This document shows, piece by piece, positions 42,449-51,907 of a stretch of DNA of 64,000 bases. Source of the DNA: Paenibacillus methanolicus (GTDB lineage: Bacteria > Bacillota > Bacilli > Paenibacillales > Paenibacillaceae); assembly GCF_008124765.1 (NCBI RefSeq), contig NZ_VNHS01000005.1, forward strand, positions 62,001 through 126,000, in the 5' to 3' direction. Below the pieces are notes generated by a model. It was not told the DNA's origin. It saw only the letters and a program-made list of their open reading frames with translations, and did not search any database. Made by a program: the position numbers and the translations under genes. Each line of letters starts with the position of its first letter. The stretch's first letter is position 1.

Positions 42449-42723
42449 AAACAACCTCTCTTCGATTGGGAGTCATTCATCTGCAACCCGCGCCGTCAGG
42501 TTCTTTATAATACGGTTATGTTGCCGCTGATCAAACATGCATGGCTATCGTTCTATACGCACGGCAGCGATGCCGGCATCAATTTACGGCCCAGATGAGC
42601 CGCAGGATGGAAAATAGCTCCACGTCTCGTACGATTGTACCGTATAATAGAGGTTAAAAAGGCGCACGGCTGTCGGAATCGAGAGAAATCGGTCATTCCC
42701 GGCCGAAAGGAGGCGTATGGGCA

Positions 42724-45192
42724 ATGAGCGATAACAGCGGCGGACGCGTTCACGCGCAGCGGGAGGGTCGACTTCATGACGCAGAGACGACGGGAACCAC
42801 CCGGCCTAACGCCGGACGTACGGCGCAAGGCGGGGCGGCGTCGATCTTAACGATGCAGCGCATGGCGGGCAACAGCGCGGTACGCCATATGCTTACGCTG
42901 CAGCGCCGGCCGGACGAGCCGATGCATCCGGCGGCGGCCGGAATCCCGGTCATGCAGCGATACAGCGGTCTGCAGTCGCTGGGCGCGGTGGCGCTCGATC
43001 TTGCGGGCGGGGATGTCGCGAAGGCGGAGCACATCGGCCATTTTCTGCGAGTGACTAACTTCAATTATGAATTCGCGTGGTGGGTTGCCTCTCAGGACGA
43101 TTTGGATGCGGGCGGACTATTCAAGCTGTGCGCTTATTTGGTCAAGGATCGCCCGAATTACGATTGCGCCGATCCGGATCTGCTCGATAAGGCGCGCGAC
43201 GTCTACTTGCAGCAAGGCCGGGATGTGGCGAAGGCAGGCGAAGTGCTGGACGAGCTGGCGCTGTACGGATTCCGCGAGGATACGAAGCAGCAGGTCGAGG
43301 AGAAGGCCGAGAAGCGGAAGGACGCCGCAGTGGTCATCAAGGAGCAAGGAATCGACGCGAAGGCCGATCTGGACGTGACGGCGAAGATCGCGAAGTTCAA
43401 AGAGGGACGGGAGAAGAAAATCTCCGGCATAGCAGGCGATAAAGTGACGCTGACCCCCAAAGCCTCCAATGGGGATAAGAACGCCAAAAAGAATCTGGAT
43501 ACCAATATTAAGTCCGTTCGCGAGAAAACCGTAACCGATAAAGAACAGGCGCGGGCCGAAGCCGAGACCGACAAGCAAAACGAGATCGAGGCGGCGAAAC
43601 GATTTCTTCAGGAAGAGCAGCAGAGCAAAGAGGCGCACGAAGCGTTGCAAACGGCCGGAGGCCAGCCGGACATGGCCCGCCAATTAATCCGGTTGTACAA
43701 GCATAAGCCGACCGGGAGCGATGCGCCGGCGCTCGCGCAGCTGGTGCTCCAGCATGCGGGCGATCACGCGGTTGCGGCCAAGCATATTGACTGGCTGACC
43801 GACATGACGGCGGGGAATGTCCTGACGTTGGAGAAGACGATCCGGCTGTACGGCTTCTTGCGTTCTCTTCCAGCCGTAACGGGGCCATTCGTTCAGGCCG
43901 TCGCCGGACAAGCGTCGGCGTACGACGGTCCGAAGCTGGAAGCGGTGCTGGAGCTGTATCAGACCGCTCCGGATAAGCTGACCCATCTGGCTGAGGTCGT
44001 GAAGAATACGTCGGCCGATCCGATCGTGCTGCAGATTATGGGACCGTTCATCGCGTCCAAACAGGCGGACGGCATGAAAGTGTGGGCGATCGCGCAGACC
44101 GCTCAGCTCGACGCGTCGCGCGTGGCGGGGATGGTCGGCATTCTGAACCAGAACGGGCCTCAAGCGGCCGCCGGCGAATCGCTGCTGCGCCTACCCTCGC
44201 TCAAGCTGGAGGACGTCATCGACTTTGCCCAAGGCAAAGTGAATACGGATACGCTGTGGGCGATGCAGCGCATGAAGGCTGGCGATCTGAAGGACGCCGA
44301 GGCGATTCTGGCACTGATGGGGACCGTTAAGGAACGGGATATTCTGGAGCAGCTGCTTCAGCTTCAGGCCGACCGGGATCAATTGCAGCAAGATCTGCAG
44401 CCATTGCAAGGCGCGAAGGGGAGCAAGCTGCTGACGCTCTATGAGAAAGCGCCGGTGACCGATCCTGCGATGGTGGCCGATCTGTCGAAGCTCGATCCGT
44501 CGCTGGACGTTCAGCCGATGCTCGATGGCGGCGTGCCTTCAGTCGCCGTACAGGGCTACTTGAACGCAGGGTGGAAGCCTGCTCAGCTCGCGTCTATGTG
44601 CGAAGGGCTGACGCCGGTCGATACGGCGAGTCTGATGGCGTACGCCACGCCGCTGAAGGACACGATCCAGAAGCTCATGACGACCTTCAAATACGACGGG
44701 GCGGTCGCGCGCCGGATGAAGACGGAGAATATTCTGGCGACGGAGACGAAGGCGCTGCTCGCGTTCGCGAATCGAAGCGGCGTCGGCGCGGTACAGGCTG
44801 TCGGGAAAGGGTGGACGAATCCGCTCGGGCTTGAAGAAATTTCCGACGAGCGAATGGGACATTTTATGTACCGGCACCGGTATCAGACGTTCGATTTCAC
44901 GGATATCAAAGGTCAAAACTCGGTCTGGCCGAGCACCAAATCCCCGGACGACGTGCTTAAGCATCTGCGCAATACGCTCGGGAGCCTGAAGGACCAGAAG
45001 TTTAAAGCTCCGTTCGCCGGCGACAAAACGGGACAGACCGCGGGAAGCGGCTTGACGGCCACGATCGGCCCGACGCTGGGCAGCAACTATGTGATCGGAC
45101 GCTATTATCCGGACGGCGGCACCGACGTGAAAAACTACACGCGCGCGGAAATGCGGCGTTTCGCCGATGCGCTCGGCTTCAACCATAATTAA
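42724..45192 (+). CDS. Putative eCIS-cargo / polymorphic-toxin-like protein
   Basis: This 822-residue protein has no signal peptide and no membrane segment. Residues 40-61 carry ASILTMQRMAGNSAVRHML with a following LQR, the LQR-x-x-GN-x-AV motif that marks DUF4157-associated polymorphic toxins and cargo of extracellular contractile injection systems. A further MQR lies near residue 79. Helical units with GGDVAKAEHI, GRDVAKAGEV and GDHAVAAKHI recur. Residues 190-310 are charged and probably coiled-coil. The last 112 residues (from MGHFMYRHRYQTFDF) form a separate compact domain with H, R and Y residues and a glycine-rich GSGLTATIGPTLGSN, as expected for a toxin tip. AAAGGAGG precedes ATG 42724. 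No injection-system or immunity gene is in the window. Confidence 0.72.
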   Translation: MSDNSGGRVHAQREGRLHDAETTGTTRPNAGRTAQGGAASILTMQRMAGNSAVRHMLTLQRRPDEPMHPAAAGIPVMQRYSGLQSLGAVALDLAGGDVAKAEHIGHFLRVTNFNYEFAWWVASQDDLDAGGLFKLCAYLVKDRPNYDCADPDLLDKARDVYLQQGRDVAKAGEVLDELALYGFREDTKQQVEEKAEKRKDAAVVIKEQGIDAKADLDVTAKIAKFKEGREKKISGIAGDKVTLTPKASNGDKNAKKNLDTNIKSVREKTVTDKEQARAEAETDKQNEIEAAKRFLQEEQQSKEAHEALQTAGGQPDMARQLIRLYKHKPTGSDAPALAQLVLQHAGDHAVAAKHIDWLTDMTAGNVLTLEKTIRLYGFLRSLPAVTGPFVQAVAGQASAYDGPKLEAVLELYQTAPDKLTHLAEVVKNTSADPIVLQIMGPFIASKQADGMKVWAIAQTAQLDASRVAGMVGILNQNGPQAAAGESLLRLPSLKLEDVIDFAQGKVNTDTLWAMQRMKAGDLKDAEAILALMGTVKERDILEQLLQLQADRDQLQQDLQPLQGAKGSKLLTLYEKAPVTDPAMVADLSKLDPSLDVQPMLDGGVPSVAVQGYLNAGWKPAQLASMCEGLTPVDTASLMAYATPLKDTIQKLMTTFKYDGAVARRMKTENILATETKALLAFANRSGVGAVQAVGKGWTNPLGLEEISDERMGHFMYRHRYQTFDFTDIKGQNSVWPSTKSPDDVLKHLRNTLGSLKDQKFKAPFAGDKTGQTAGSGLTATIGPTLGSNYVIGRYYPDGGTDVKNYTRAEMRRFADALGFNHN

Positions 45193-45224
45193 GCTGGTGC
45201 GGTGTTAGCCGCGGCCGAAAACGC

Positions 45225-45268
45225 AAAAGCAGCACGTCCTTGGATAATCCAGTGACGTGCTGCTTTTT
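45225..45268. terminator. Bidirectional terminator
   Basis: AAAAGCAGCACGTC (45225-45238) pairs with GACGTGCTGCTTTTT (45254-45268). It separates the cargo-like gene from the convergent ABC transporter operon. Confidence 0.9.
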
Positions 45269-45284
45269 GACGCGTAAGCCTGCC

Positions 45285-46130
45285 TTAGCCCTTCACCGCG
45301 CCGGCGGTCATGCCGTCGATGAAATATTTCTGGAACATGACGAACAGGATGAAGATCGGGATGATCGAGAAGAACGAGCCGACGACCAGCAGGTCGTAGT
45401 TGTTGCCGTACGGCGTCAGCAGCGTCTTCAGCCCGATCGGCAGGGTGAATTTGCTCGGGTTGCTCAGCACCATGAACGGCCACAGCAGGTTATTCCAGCT
45501 GCCCATCGCGTTCAGAATGCCCATCGCCGCGAAGGCCGGCTTCATGACGGGCAGAATAAGGCGGAGGTAGATGCCGTATTCGCTGGCGCCGTCGACCCGT
45601 CCGGCGGCGATCATCTCTCTCGGTATCCCGAGCAAATATTGCCGGAAGAAGAAGATCGTCGAGGCGTTCGCAAGTCCCGGCAATATAATCGCCGAGTAGG
45701 TGTTCATCAGGCCGAGGTTGAAGATCAGCCGGTACAGCGGCAGCAGCAGGATTTCGAACGGCACCATCATGATCATGAGCACGCAGATGAACAAGAACGT
45801 CTTGCCCTTGAACTCGTAGGCCGAGAACCCGTACGCGACGGTGGCGCTGATGAACAGCGTGAGCGCGACCTGCACGATCGTCAGCAGCATGGAGTTGAAG
45901 AACCAGGTGAAATAATCATTGTTGCCCGAGAACAAGAACGCGTAGTTGTCGAGACTCATGACGGAGAAATCCAGCTTCAGATTCAGGCCGTAGCGGATCA
46001 GCTCCTTGCCCGGCTTGAACGACGCGAGCGCGATCGCGTAGAACGGCAGCAGGATCAATAGGCTGAGCGGGACGAACAAGACGAGCAGGAGGATTTTATT
46101 CAGACGAGCGCTTCGTTCCATGCTACGCAT
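45285..46130 (-). CDS. Carbohydrate ABC transporter permease (MalG-type)
   Basis: This 281-residue permease has six hydrophobic segments and the EAA-loop motif EMIAAGRVDGASEYGIYLRL near residue 177, which contacts the ATPase. It is the last gene of the operon and starts within the final bases of the preceding permease gene (8-base overlap). The family (CUT1) transports oligosaccharides. No ATPase gene is present, so a shared MsmX-type ATPase encoded elsewhere must power it. Confidence 0.93.
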   Translation of the reverse strand: MRSMERSARLNKILLLVLFVPLSLLILLPFYAIALASFKPGKELIRYGLNLKLDFSVMSLDNYAFLFSGNNDYFTWFFNSMLLTIVQVALTLFISATVAYGFSAYEFKGKTFLFICVLMIMMVPFEILLLPLYRLIFNLGLMNTYSAIILPGLANASTIFFFRQYLLGIPREMIAAGRVDGASEYGIYLRLILPVMKPAFAAMGILNAMGSWNNLLWPFMVLSNPSKFTLPIGLKTLLTPYGNNYDLLVVGSFFSIIPIFILFVMFQKYFIDGMTAGAVKG

Positions 46131-47019
46131 CCTCCTTCTTGAACAGGCCGGACAGCGCCAGCTGCGTCAAGTTGATGATCATCGTGACGAGCAGCAGCAC
46201 GAGGCCGACCGTCGCCGCGAAGCCGAGGTTGTTCTTCTCGATCCCTTGCCGGTACAGATAGCCGATGATCGTCAAGCCGATGTTCTGCGGGGAGTTGTTG
46301 CCGTTCCACATCATGAGGCTCTCGACGAACATCGCCATGCCCGCGTAGATGCTGATCGTCAGAACGTAGATCGTCGTCGGCTTGAGCAGCGGAATCGTAA
46401 TAAACCGGAACTTCTGGAAGGTCGATGCCCCGTCGATCGAAGCCGCCTCGTAATAATCGTCCGGGATGTTCTTCAGACCGGCCAGGAAATACAGAATATT
46501 GACGCCCATCCACCGCCAAGCCGCAAGCGACAGCAGGGCGACGAAGCCGGTCGTATGCCCCTTCAGGAATTTGACCGGCTCGATGCCGAATATGCCCAGC
46601 AGGCTGTTGATGAGCGAGCCTTCCATCTCTCCGAACATGAGCCGGAAGATCGTGCCCGCCACGACGACCGAGGTGAGCGCCGGGAAGAAGAACACGGATT
46701 TGAACAGCTCGCGGCCCCACATGAATTTGGCGTTGATCAGGACGGCGAACAGCATCGGGAACGGAATGAGAATGACCAAGGTCATGACCGTATAGGTGAC
46801 GCTGTTCATGACGGCCTTGAGGAACATCGAGTCGTCGATCAGCTTGGCGTAGTTATCGAAGCCGACCCATTGCGCGGACTGCCCGAGCATGACCTTCTGG
46901 AAGCTCATCTCCGCGGAGCTTGCGAGCGGGTAGAGCCAGAAGACCAGGAAGATGAGCACGAACGGCAGGACAAACACGTAGGGCGCCACCTTTTGCGAAT
47001 AGAGGAAGTTCTTGAGCAT
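46123..47019 (-). CDS. Carbohydrate ABC transporter permease (MalF-type)
   Basis: This 298-residue permease has six membrane segments and the EAA-loop motif YYEAASIDGASTFQKFRFIT near residue 190. It forms the channel with the MalG-type partner encoded after it. GCAAGGAGGGC precedes the start at 47019. It follows the binding-protein gene after a 76-base gap that contains a hairpin. CUT1-type sugar specificity is inferred. Confidence 0.93.
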   Translation of the reverse strand: MLKNFLYSQKVAPYVFVLPFVLIFLVFWLYPLASSAEMSFQKVMLGQSAQWVGFDNYAKLIDDSMFLKAVMNSVTYTVMTLVILIPFPMLFAVLINAKFMWGRELFKSVFFFPALTSVVVAGTIFRLMFGEMEGSLINSLLGIFGIEPVKFLKGHTTGFVALLSLAAWRWMGVNILYFLAGLKNIPDDYYEAASIDGASTFQKFRFITIPLLKPTTIYVLTISIYAGMAMFVESLMMWNGNNSPQNIGLTIIGYLYRQGIEKNNLGFAATVGLVLLLVTMIINLTQLALSGLFKKEDA

Positions 47020-47051
47020 GACGCTGCCCTCCTTGCGAATTTGAAAATAAA

Positions 47052-47075
47052 GCTACCCTGAGGAGCCAGGGTAGC
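47052..47075 (-). promoter_or_regulatory. Intercistronic hairpin after the binding-protein gene
   Basis: GCTACCCTG (47052-47060) and CAGGGTAGC (47067-47075) form a perfect 9-bp stem with a 6-base loop. On the minus strand it is followed by TTTATTTTC. It probably acts as a partial terminator or mRNA stabiliser that raises binding-protein levels over permeases. Confidence 0.7.
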
Positions 47076-47095
47076 CGGGAATAATGCCGGGATGC

Positions 47096-48424
47096 TTACT
47101 TCAACTGCTGCTCGATCTCGCTTTGCGCTTCGTTCAGCGCTTCCGTGACGTCTTTGTCGTTCTCGAAGATCTCGTTGAACGTCGTCGTGTTGATGACGTT
47201 GTTGATCGTCGGGGAGGACGGCGTCGATTTGATGAGATTGATGCCGTCCTTGATTTCGTTCAGTACCTCGAACGGATTGTTCTGGAAGTACTGCACGAAC
47301 TTGTTGTCCTTGTTATGCGTCACGTCTTCCATCGCCCATACTTCCGTATTTACCGGGTCGAACCCGAGCGTATTCCAAATGTTGATGTTGGCGTCGAGCG
47401 TCAGCTTCGCGAAGGCGAGGAAGTCCTTGGCCAGCTGCACGTCCTTCGCTTGCTTGGTGACGACCGTGCCGGTGCCGCCGCCGCCGTACGAGGTCGGCAT
47501 GCCTTTCTCGATGACCGGGATCGGCGCGATCGCGATCTTGCCGCTCAGATCCGGCATATAGTTGACGTAGCGGGACATGAACCAGAACGGCATCATGGCG
47601 CTCGCGTATTTGCCCGTGTTGAATTCGCCGTAAGCTTCTTCGGTGTCCGGCTGGCCGCCTGCCACCGTGGCGATCACGTTGCTCTTCTGCAGATCCTTCA
47701 GGATGGAGAGGCCTTTGATCATCTCCGGGGAATTCACGATCGGCGTGCCCGCGTCGTCCGTGAAGTCCTTGCCTTGCTGCGCCAGCATCATCGAAGCCTG
47801 CCAGCCCGCGCTTGTATCGGCCGTGCCCATGTAATTGCCGGTCTTCTCGTACACTTGAATGCCGGCTTTTTTGTAATCATCCCACGTGACGATCGACTTG
47901 TAATCGACGCCGGCCGACTCCAAAATCTCCGTGTTATAGAAAGCGACGGCCGCGCCGACGTGCGTAGGCAGACCGTAGACGGTACCGTCCTTCGTATAGA
48001 GATCCAGTCTCGACTGGACGATCGATGCTTTATGCGGTTCTACGACATCGTTCAGCGACTCCAACTGAGGCGTGCCGTTCAGGAAGTCCGGGAATTTCCC
48101 GACCTCGATGTCCGAGATGTCCGGCGCGCCTTGGCCGGTCTGCAGGGCGATGGACAGCTTGTTATGCATATCGTCGTAAGGCATGACCGAGACTTCCAGC
48201 TTGATCTGGCGATCCGCGTTCGCCTCGTTCCATTTCTTCAGCATCGATTGAAAATGCTGGCCGTGCAGCTCCACGAACGTCCAATACTTCAGCGTCGTGG
48301 CCGTCTCGCCCGCGCCGTCGTCCATGACGGACGTGGTCGCCCCCGTGGAAGAAGAATTGTCGCCGCAACCGATCAAGCCGGCAGCCAGGCTCATCATCGT
48401 CAAACCCATCAACCATTTCTTCAT
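47096..48424 (-). CDS. Carbohydrate ABC transporter substrate-binding lipoprotein
   Basis: This 442-residue family-1 solute-binding protein has a lipoprotein signal peptide with lipobox LIGC (Cys near residue 20). Typical segments are TTLKYWTFVELHGQHFQSM, DISDIEVGKFPDFLNGTPQ and TFNEIFENDKDVTEALNEAQ near the end. It captures a sugar outside the cell for the two permeases. GGGAGG precedes the start at 48424; the longer in-frame start at 48505 lies before a poor context. Transcription should be repressed by glucose through CcpA, given the cre-like site in the promoter. Confidence 0.94.
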   Translation of the reverse strand: MKKWLMGLTMMSLAAGLIGCGDNSSSTGATTSVMDDGAGETATTLKYWTFVELHGQHFQSMLKKWNEANADRQIKLEVSVMPYDDMHNKLSIALQTGQGAPDISDIEVGKFPDFLNGTPQLESLNDVVEPHKASIVQSRLDLYTKDGTVYGLPTHVGAAVAFYNTEILESAGVDYKSIVTWDDYKKAGIQVYEKTGNYMGTADTSAGWQASMMLAQQGKDFTDDAGTPIVNSPEMIKGLSILKDLQKSNVIATVAGGQPDTEEAYGEFNTGKYASAMMPFWFMSRYVNYMPDLSGKIAIAPIPVIEKGMPTSYGGGGTGTVVTKQAKDVQLAKDFLAFAKLTLDANINIWNTLGFDPVNTEVWAMEDVTHNKDNKFVQYFQNNPFEVLNEIKDGINLIKSTPSSPTINNVINTTTFNEIFENDKDVTEALNEAQSEIEQQLK

Positions 48425-48565
48425 GTGCGAACCTCCCATATTTGTCAAACCTGCTTGCGTTCTTGCCCGAAAAAACCGTTTCATACGCGGGAGCAAACGT
48501 CTCACTGTTTAACAACATTATTATTTAGTTTTTTGTTAATCCATTAGCGTTTGCCTTCATTCACT

Positions 48566-48594
48566 AATATAAGCGCTTTCAAAAAGGTTGTAAA
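48566..48594 (-). promoter_or_regulatory. Promoter and cre site of the carbohydrate ABC operon
   Basis: On the minus strand TTTACA (48589-48594) and TATATT (48566-48571) are 17 bases apart. Between them lies TGAAAGCGCTTATA (48568-48581), which fits the CcpA cre consensus around its AAGCGCTT core. CcpA bound here would block the promoter in the presence of preferred sugars. The adjoining 48595-48839 holds A+T-rich sequence and no gene. Confidence 0.7.
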
Positions 48595-48839
48595 GGGCTA
48601 TTTTTGGGATAATATGTTAATGTGATTGAATATTAATGCATTTAATTCGTATCGATATTAATTTGGGAATCGTGGAGGAAGGAATATGGACATGCTTGGC
48701 GGCAGGAATTTACAAGAATCGAGCCGGGATGTGGGAGGGAAGGACTAGCACGACTTGCGCGCTTTCGTCTCTGTAACTTTTTTACCCCTACCTTGCGTCT
48801 ATTGAGAAGAAGCGTGATGAGGGAGTGGAATTCCATTTT

Positions 48840-49050
48840 ATGAAAACGAAGCTGATGAAGAATGAGGTCGTCGTCTACGGTAACGATGACCCGAAGGCGG
48901 AATTTTGGCGGGAATTCTATAGCGAGAAGGAATTCAACCTGCCACCGGGAACATATCACATCAAGGCCATGTCCTTATTTTCGTTGGATGAATCGGTCGT
49001 GGATAGTCCCCTATAACGTGAGCGTCTATACGACGATAACGGTCGAGTAG
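48840..49050 (+). pseudogene. Small unknown protein, frameshifted near its C-terminus
   Basis: ATG 48840 opens a frame with KTKLMKNEVVVYGNDDPKAE and FNLPPGTYHIKAMSLFSLDE that stops at 49014. One frame away the sequence PYNVSVYTTITVE reads to TAG 49048. Dropping one C from the CCCC at 49008-49011 gives one continuous protein of about 70 residues. The fold looks beta-rich. The family is unknown. It may be a true mutation or a sequence error. Confidence 0.45.
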
Positions 49051-49160
49051 GGACATAGAGATTCGATGAACGTCCGCATACCTTCGTGCTTGCTCGCATA
49101 GTACGAACAAGGAAGTGTCGATTAGAACTTTGGAATGAAGCGAAAAGAGGGAGGGTTTGG

Positions 49161-50120
49161 ATGAAGGCTGTCGTCTATGAGAAATACGGGCCACCGGACG
49201 TGTTGACGATGCGCGAAGTGGCAAAACCCGTGCCAAAAGACAACGAAATCTTGGTCAAAATCCGCGCGACGACCGTATCGGCGGGAGATTGCCGCATGCG
49301 TAGGGCAGATCCGTTCGCGGCGCGTCTGTTCAATGGTCTTGCGAAGCCGGTCCGAATCCGGACGTTGGGCTTCGAGCTGGCGGGCGAAGTCGAGGCGATC
49401 GGCCGGAAGGTTGCGCGCTTCAAGGCGGGAGATCAAATCTTCGCTTCCTGCGGAACCAAATTCGGGGCATATGCCGAATACCGATGTCTGCCGGAGAACG
49501 GCGTCATCGCGCCGAAGCCGTCCAATCTGAGCGATGGCGAAGCGGCAGCCGTACCGGTCGGCGGGGTGACCGCCTTGCGCTACCTGCGCGCCGGCGGAGT
49601 TCGGTCCGGTCAGCGGGTTCTGATCTACGGCGCGTCCGGCAGCGTCGGTACGTATGCGGTGCAGCTGGCCCGAATATTCGGCGCGGAAGTCACCGCGGTA
49701 TGCAGCGCGGCCAACATCGATCTGGTGAAGTCGTTGGGCGCCAACGCCGTCGTCGATTACACGACAACCGATTTTGCCGAACTCGGCGAGCGCTACGACG
49801 TGATCTTCGATACGGTGGGCAAGAGCAAGCTCGACAGCTGCATTCGGTCGCTGAAGCCAGGGGGAAGCTGCCTTAGCGCGTACAGCCTAGGAATGTCCTC
49901 GATGACGAGCCGTATGCGGCTAAGGATGTCCGAGGGGAAGAAGTTCCGGGCATCGGCGGGGGGAGAGAAGGCGGAGGACCTGTTTTTTCTCAAGACGCTC
50001 TTGGAATCGGGCGAGCTGCGTCCGGTCATCGATCGTTGTTATCCGCTCGAGCAGATCGTGGAAGCGCATCGGTACGTCGATGCCGGCCATAAGAAGGGGA
50101 ATGTCGTTATCCAAATTTAG
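49161..50120 (+). CDS. MDR-superfamily quinone oxidoreductase-like protein
   Basis: This 319-residue protein has an N-terminal GroES-like domain ([20 protein letters not shown]) and a Rossmann domain with [20 protein letters not shown] near residue 150. Zinc ligands of alcohol dehydrogenases are absent. It is expected to use NADPH to reduce quinones or other activated double bonds. GGGAGGG precedes ATG 49161; the in-frame ATG at 49086 lacks a site. It resembles the MDR protein at 41417. A clear terminator follows. Confidence 0.93.
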   Translation: MKAVVYEKYGPPDVLTMREVAKPVPKDNEILVKIRATTVSAGDCRMRRADPFAARLFNGLAKPVRIRTLGFELAGEVEAIGRKVARFKAGDQIFASCGTKFGAYAEYRCLPENGVIAPKPSNLSDGEAAAVPVGGVTALRYLRAGGVRSGQRVLIYGASGSVGTYAVQLARIFGAEVTAVCSAANIDLVKSLGANAVVDYTTTDFAELGERYDVIFDTVGKSKLDSCIRSLKPGGSCLSAYSLGMSSMTSRMRLRMSEGKKFRASAGGEKAEDLFFLKTLLESGELRPVIDRCYPLEQIVEAHRYVDAGHKKGNVVIQI

Positions 50121-50173
50121 CGCGGTAAGGGCTTTGGGGCGGGGAGAAATGCATCGCGTCTACCAATTTACGG

Positions 50174-50202
50174 GCAGCCGATCGGATCGATCGGCTGCTT
50201 TT
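50174..50202 (+). terminator. Rho-independent terminator
   Basis: GCAGCCGATC (50174-50183) pairs perfectly with GATCGGCTGC (50189-50198), followed by TTTT. Confidence 0.88.
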
Positions 50203-50305
50203 GCGCGTTGGTCGCGCGCAGCCTATCATTTTGAATTGACTGGAAAATGGCGGGTTAGTATGATGGCAAGGAGTCGATAGATTTCAATAGCCAAGGAGGA
50301 TGCGC

Positions 50306-51295
50306 ATGGACCCTCGAACCAAATCATCGTTCCGGGACGAGCATGCCGCCGAAGGCGCGAGGCGGTACGGCGTTCGCCCCGAGGAGCTGACGTTCATCGG
50401 CGGCTTTCAAAATTTCATATATGCGTATCATCGCGATGATGCGAAATATATTCTCCGGTTCACCCCCGGCGCTCTGCGCACCGAGGAAGGACTTGAGGCC
50501 GAGTTGGAATGGATTCGTTTCCTCTCGCGCAACGGCGTCTCGGTCTCGGAGTCGGTCGTATCGGTTGCCGGTCTAGCGTTCGAACTAATCCTGGGAGACG
50601 AGATGGATTTCTACGCAACTTCCTTTATGCACGCGCCCGGTCGTCGGATCGGTTATCCCGAATGTTTGAATAATGCCGAGCTGGTAGAAGGGTGCGGTCG
50701 CGTAACCGGCCGTCTTCATGAATTGTCGAGACGCTACGCCCCCTTGGCCCGAAGACATGCGTGGGACCGTAACGAATACCTCTTGAAGGCCGATCAATAT
50801 ATACCGTCGGAACACCATTCTGTTCTCCATGCCCTGGAGGAACTGAAAGCAGAGCTGGCTCGATTGCCCGTGACGCCGGACAATTTCGGGTTAATTCACG
50901 GCGACATCAACGCGGGGAATTTCACGGTCGATTCATCGGGCGAGCTGACGCTGTTCGACTTCGATGAATGCCAGTACAGCTGGTACGTCGAAGATATCGC
51001 CGTCCAACTCTATTATTTGCTGTATGTCTTCGGCGAAGATTCGAAGCCTCTGCGGAAGGCGCAGTACGAATTGTTCCTGGCGCATTTCGAGAATGGCTAC
51101 GCGGATGAGGGACGTCGCATGCCGAAAGAATGGCGGGACCAGCTGCCGCTCTTTCTCCGGCTGCGCGAAATTATCGTCTTCATCGGCATGCACCGGAGCT
51201 GGGATTTGAGAGAGCCCGATCAGTGGACGCGTGATTTTATACGGGACAGCCGGATGCGGATTACGAACGGACTATCGCTAATCGATGGTCTTTGA
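50306..51295 (+). CDS. APH-fold kinase (aminoglycoside phosphotransferase family)
   Basis: This 329-residue protein has the kinase-like catalytic motif GLIHGDINAGNF near residue 197 and the metal-binding FDFDECQYSWYVEDIA near 218, both strong APH/homoserine-kinase-type signatures. The N-terminal lobe shows YILRFTPGALRTEEGLEAEL. It should phosphorylate a small-molecule hydroxyl group. The substrate is unknown and resistance is not implied. AAGGAGG precedes ATG 50306 better than ATG 50300. A Nudix gene follows 57 bases later. Confidence 0.9.
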   Translation: MDPRTKSSFRDEHAAEGARRYGVRPEELTFIGGFQNFIYAYHRDDAKYILRFTPGALRTEEGLEAELEWIRFLSRNGVSVSESVVSVAGLAFELILGDEMDFYATSFMHAPGRRIGYPECLNNAELVEGCGRVTGRLHELSRRYAPLARRHAWDRNEYLLKADQYIPSEHHSVLHALEELKAELARLPVTPDNFGLIHGDINAGNFTVDSSGELTLFDFDECQYSWYVEDIAVQLYYLLYVFGEDSKPLRKAQYELFLAHFENGYADEGRRMPKEWRDQLPLFLRLREIIVFIGMHRSWDLREPDQWTRDFIRDSRMRITNGLSLIDGL

Positions 51296-51352
51296 GCGCT
51301 CTGGAACGACAGAAATTGAGGATTAACTAACGAGCAAAAGGGAGCTGATCGC

Positions 51353-51841
51353 ATGTTTTTCGTCAACTCGCGTGCCATCATCGAGCGAACGATGAACGGA
51401 TCGAGGGAGATCGTCGTGCAGACGCGGAATAAACCGGGGGGAGCGGCCGCTATCGAACTGCCCGGCGGCAGAATCGAGCCCTATGAATCGTTCGTGACGG
51501 CGCTGATCCGGGAAGTGAAAGAAGAGACGGGGCTGGACGTGGTTCAAATCGAAGGCGGGGAGACGCGGGTGACGACGACCGGTATCGACCCGGGCTTCGA
51601 GGTGGAGTGCATCCGACCGTTCGGCGTCTACCAAACGCTGACCGGTCCTTTCGACTCCGTCGGCGCTTACTTCCGCTGTAAGGCGGAGGGCGAGCTGTTG
51701 GCTTCGGGCGACGACACGAAGAACCCGCGATGGGTGGCGGTAGAGCAAGTAAGACGGATGATGGATGAAGATCCGCTGCAGTTCTCGAACGTGGACCGGG
51801 CGGGGCTGATGTTTTATTTGAAGGCGTTGATGGAAGGGTAG
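51353..51841 (+). CDS. Nudix hydrolase
   Basis: This 162-residue protein contains a complete Nudix box, GGRIEPYESFVTALIREVKE followed by ETGL, near residues 40-63 (GX5EX7REUXEEXGU). It cleaves a nucleoside diphosphate linked to some moiety, using magnesium. The surrounding TRNKPGGAAAIELPGGRIE and GAYFRCKAEGELLASGDD fit ordinary NTP or ADP-ribose-type pyrophosphohydrolases. GGGAGCTGATC precedes ATG 51353. It may be co-transcribed with the kinase upstream. Confidence 0.93.
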   Translation: MFFVNSRAIIERTMNGSREIVVQTRNKPGGAAAIELPGGRIEPYESFVTALIREVKEETGLDVVQIEGGETRVTTTGIDPGFEVECIRPFGVYQTLTGPFDSVGAYFRCKAEGELLASGDDTKNPRWVAVEQVRRMMDEDPLQFSNVDRAGLMFYLKALMEG

Positions 51842-51907
51842 AAGGCGAAACAAGGGCAGCCGATCGAGACGACCGGCCGCCGATGCGGGTCAACGTTCCG
51901 AATGGAT

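Noticed and set aside
45240-46061. Plus-strand frame opposite the MalG-type permease
   Set aside because: Charged, repetitive antisense product. The permease on the other strand has clear family motifs.
47084-48547. Plus-strand 487-codon frame opposite the binding-protein gene
   Set aside because: Composition is typical of an antisense GC shadow, and the minus strand has a complete lipoprotein gene with promoter.
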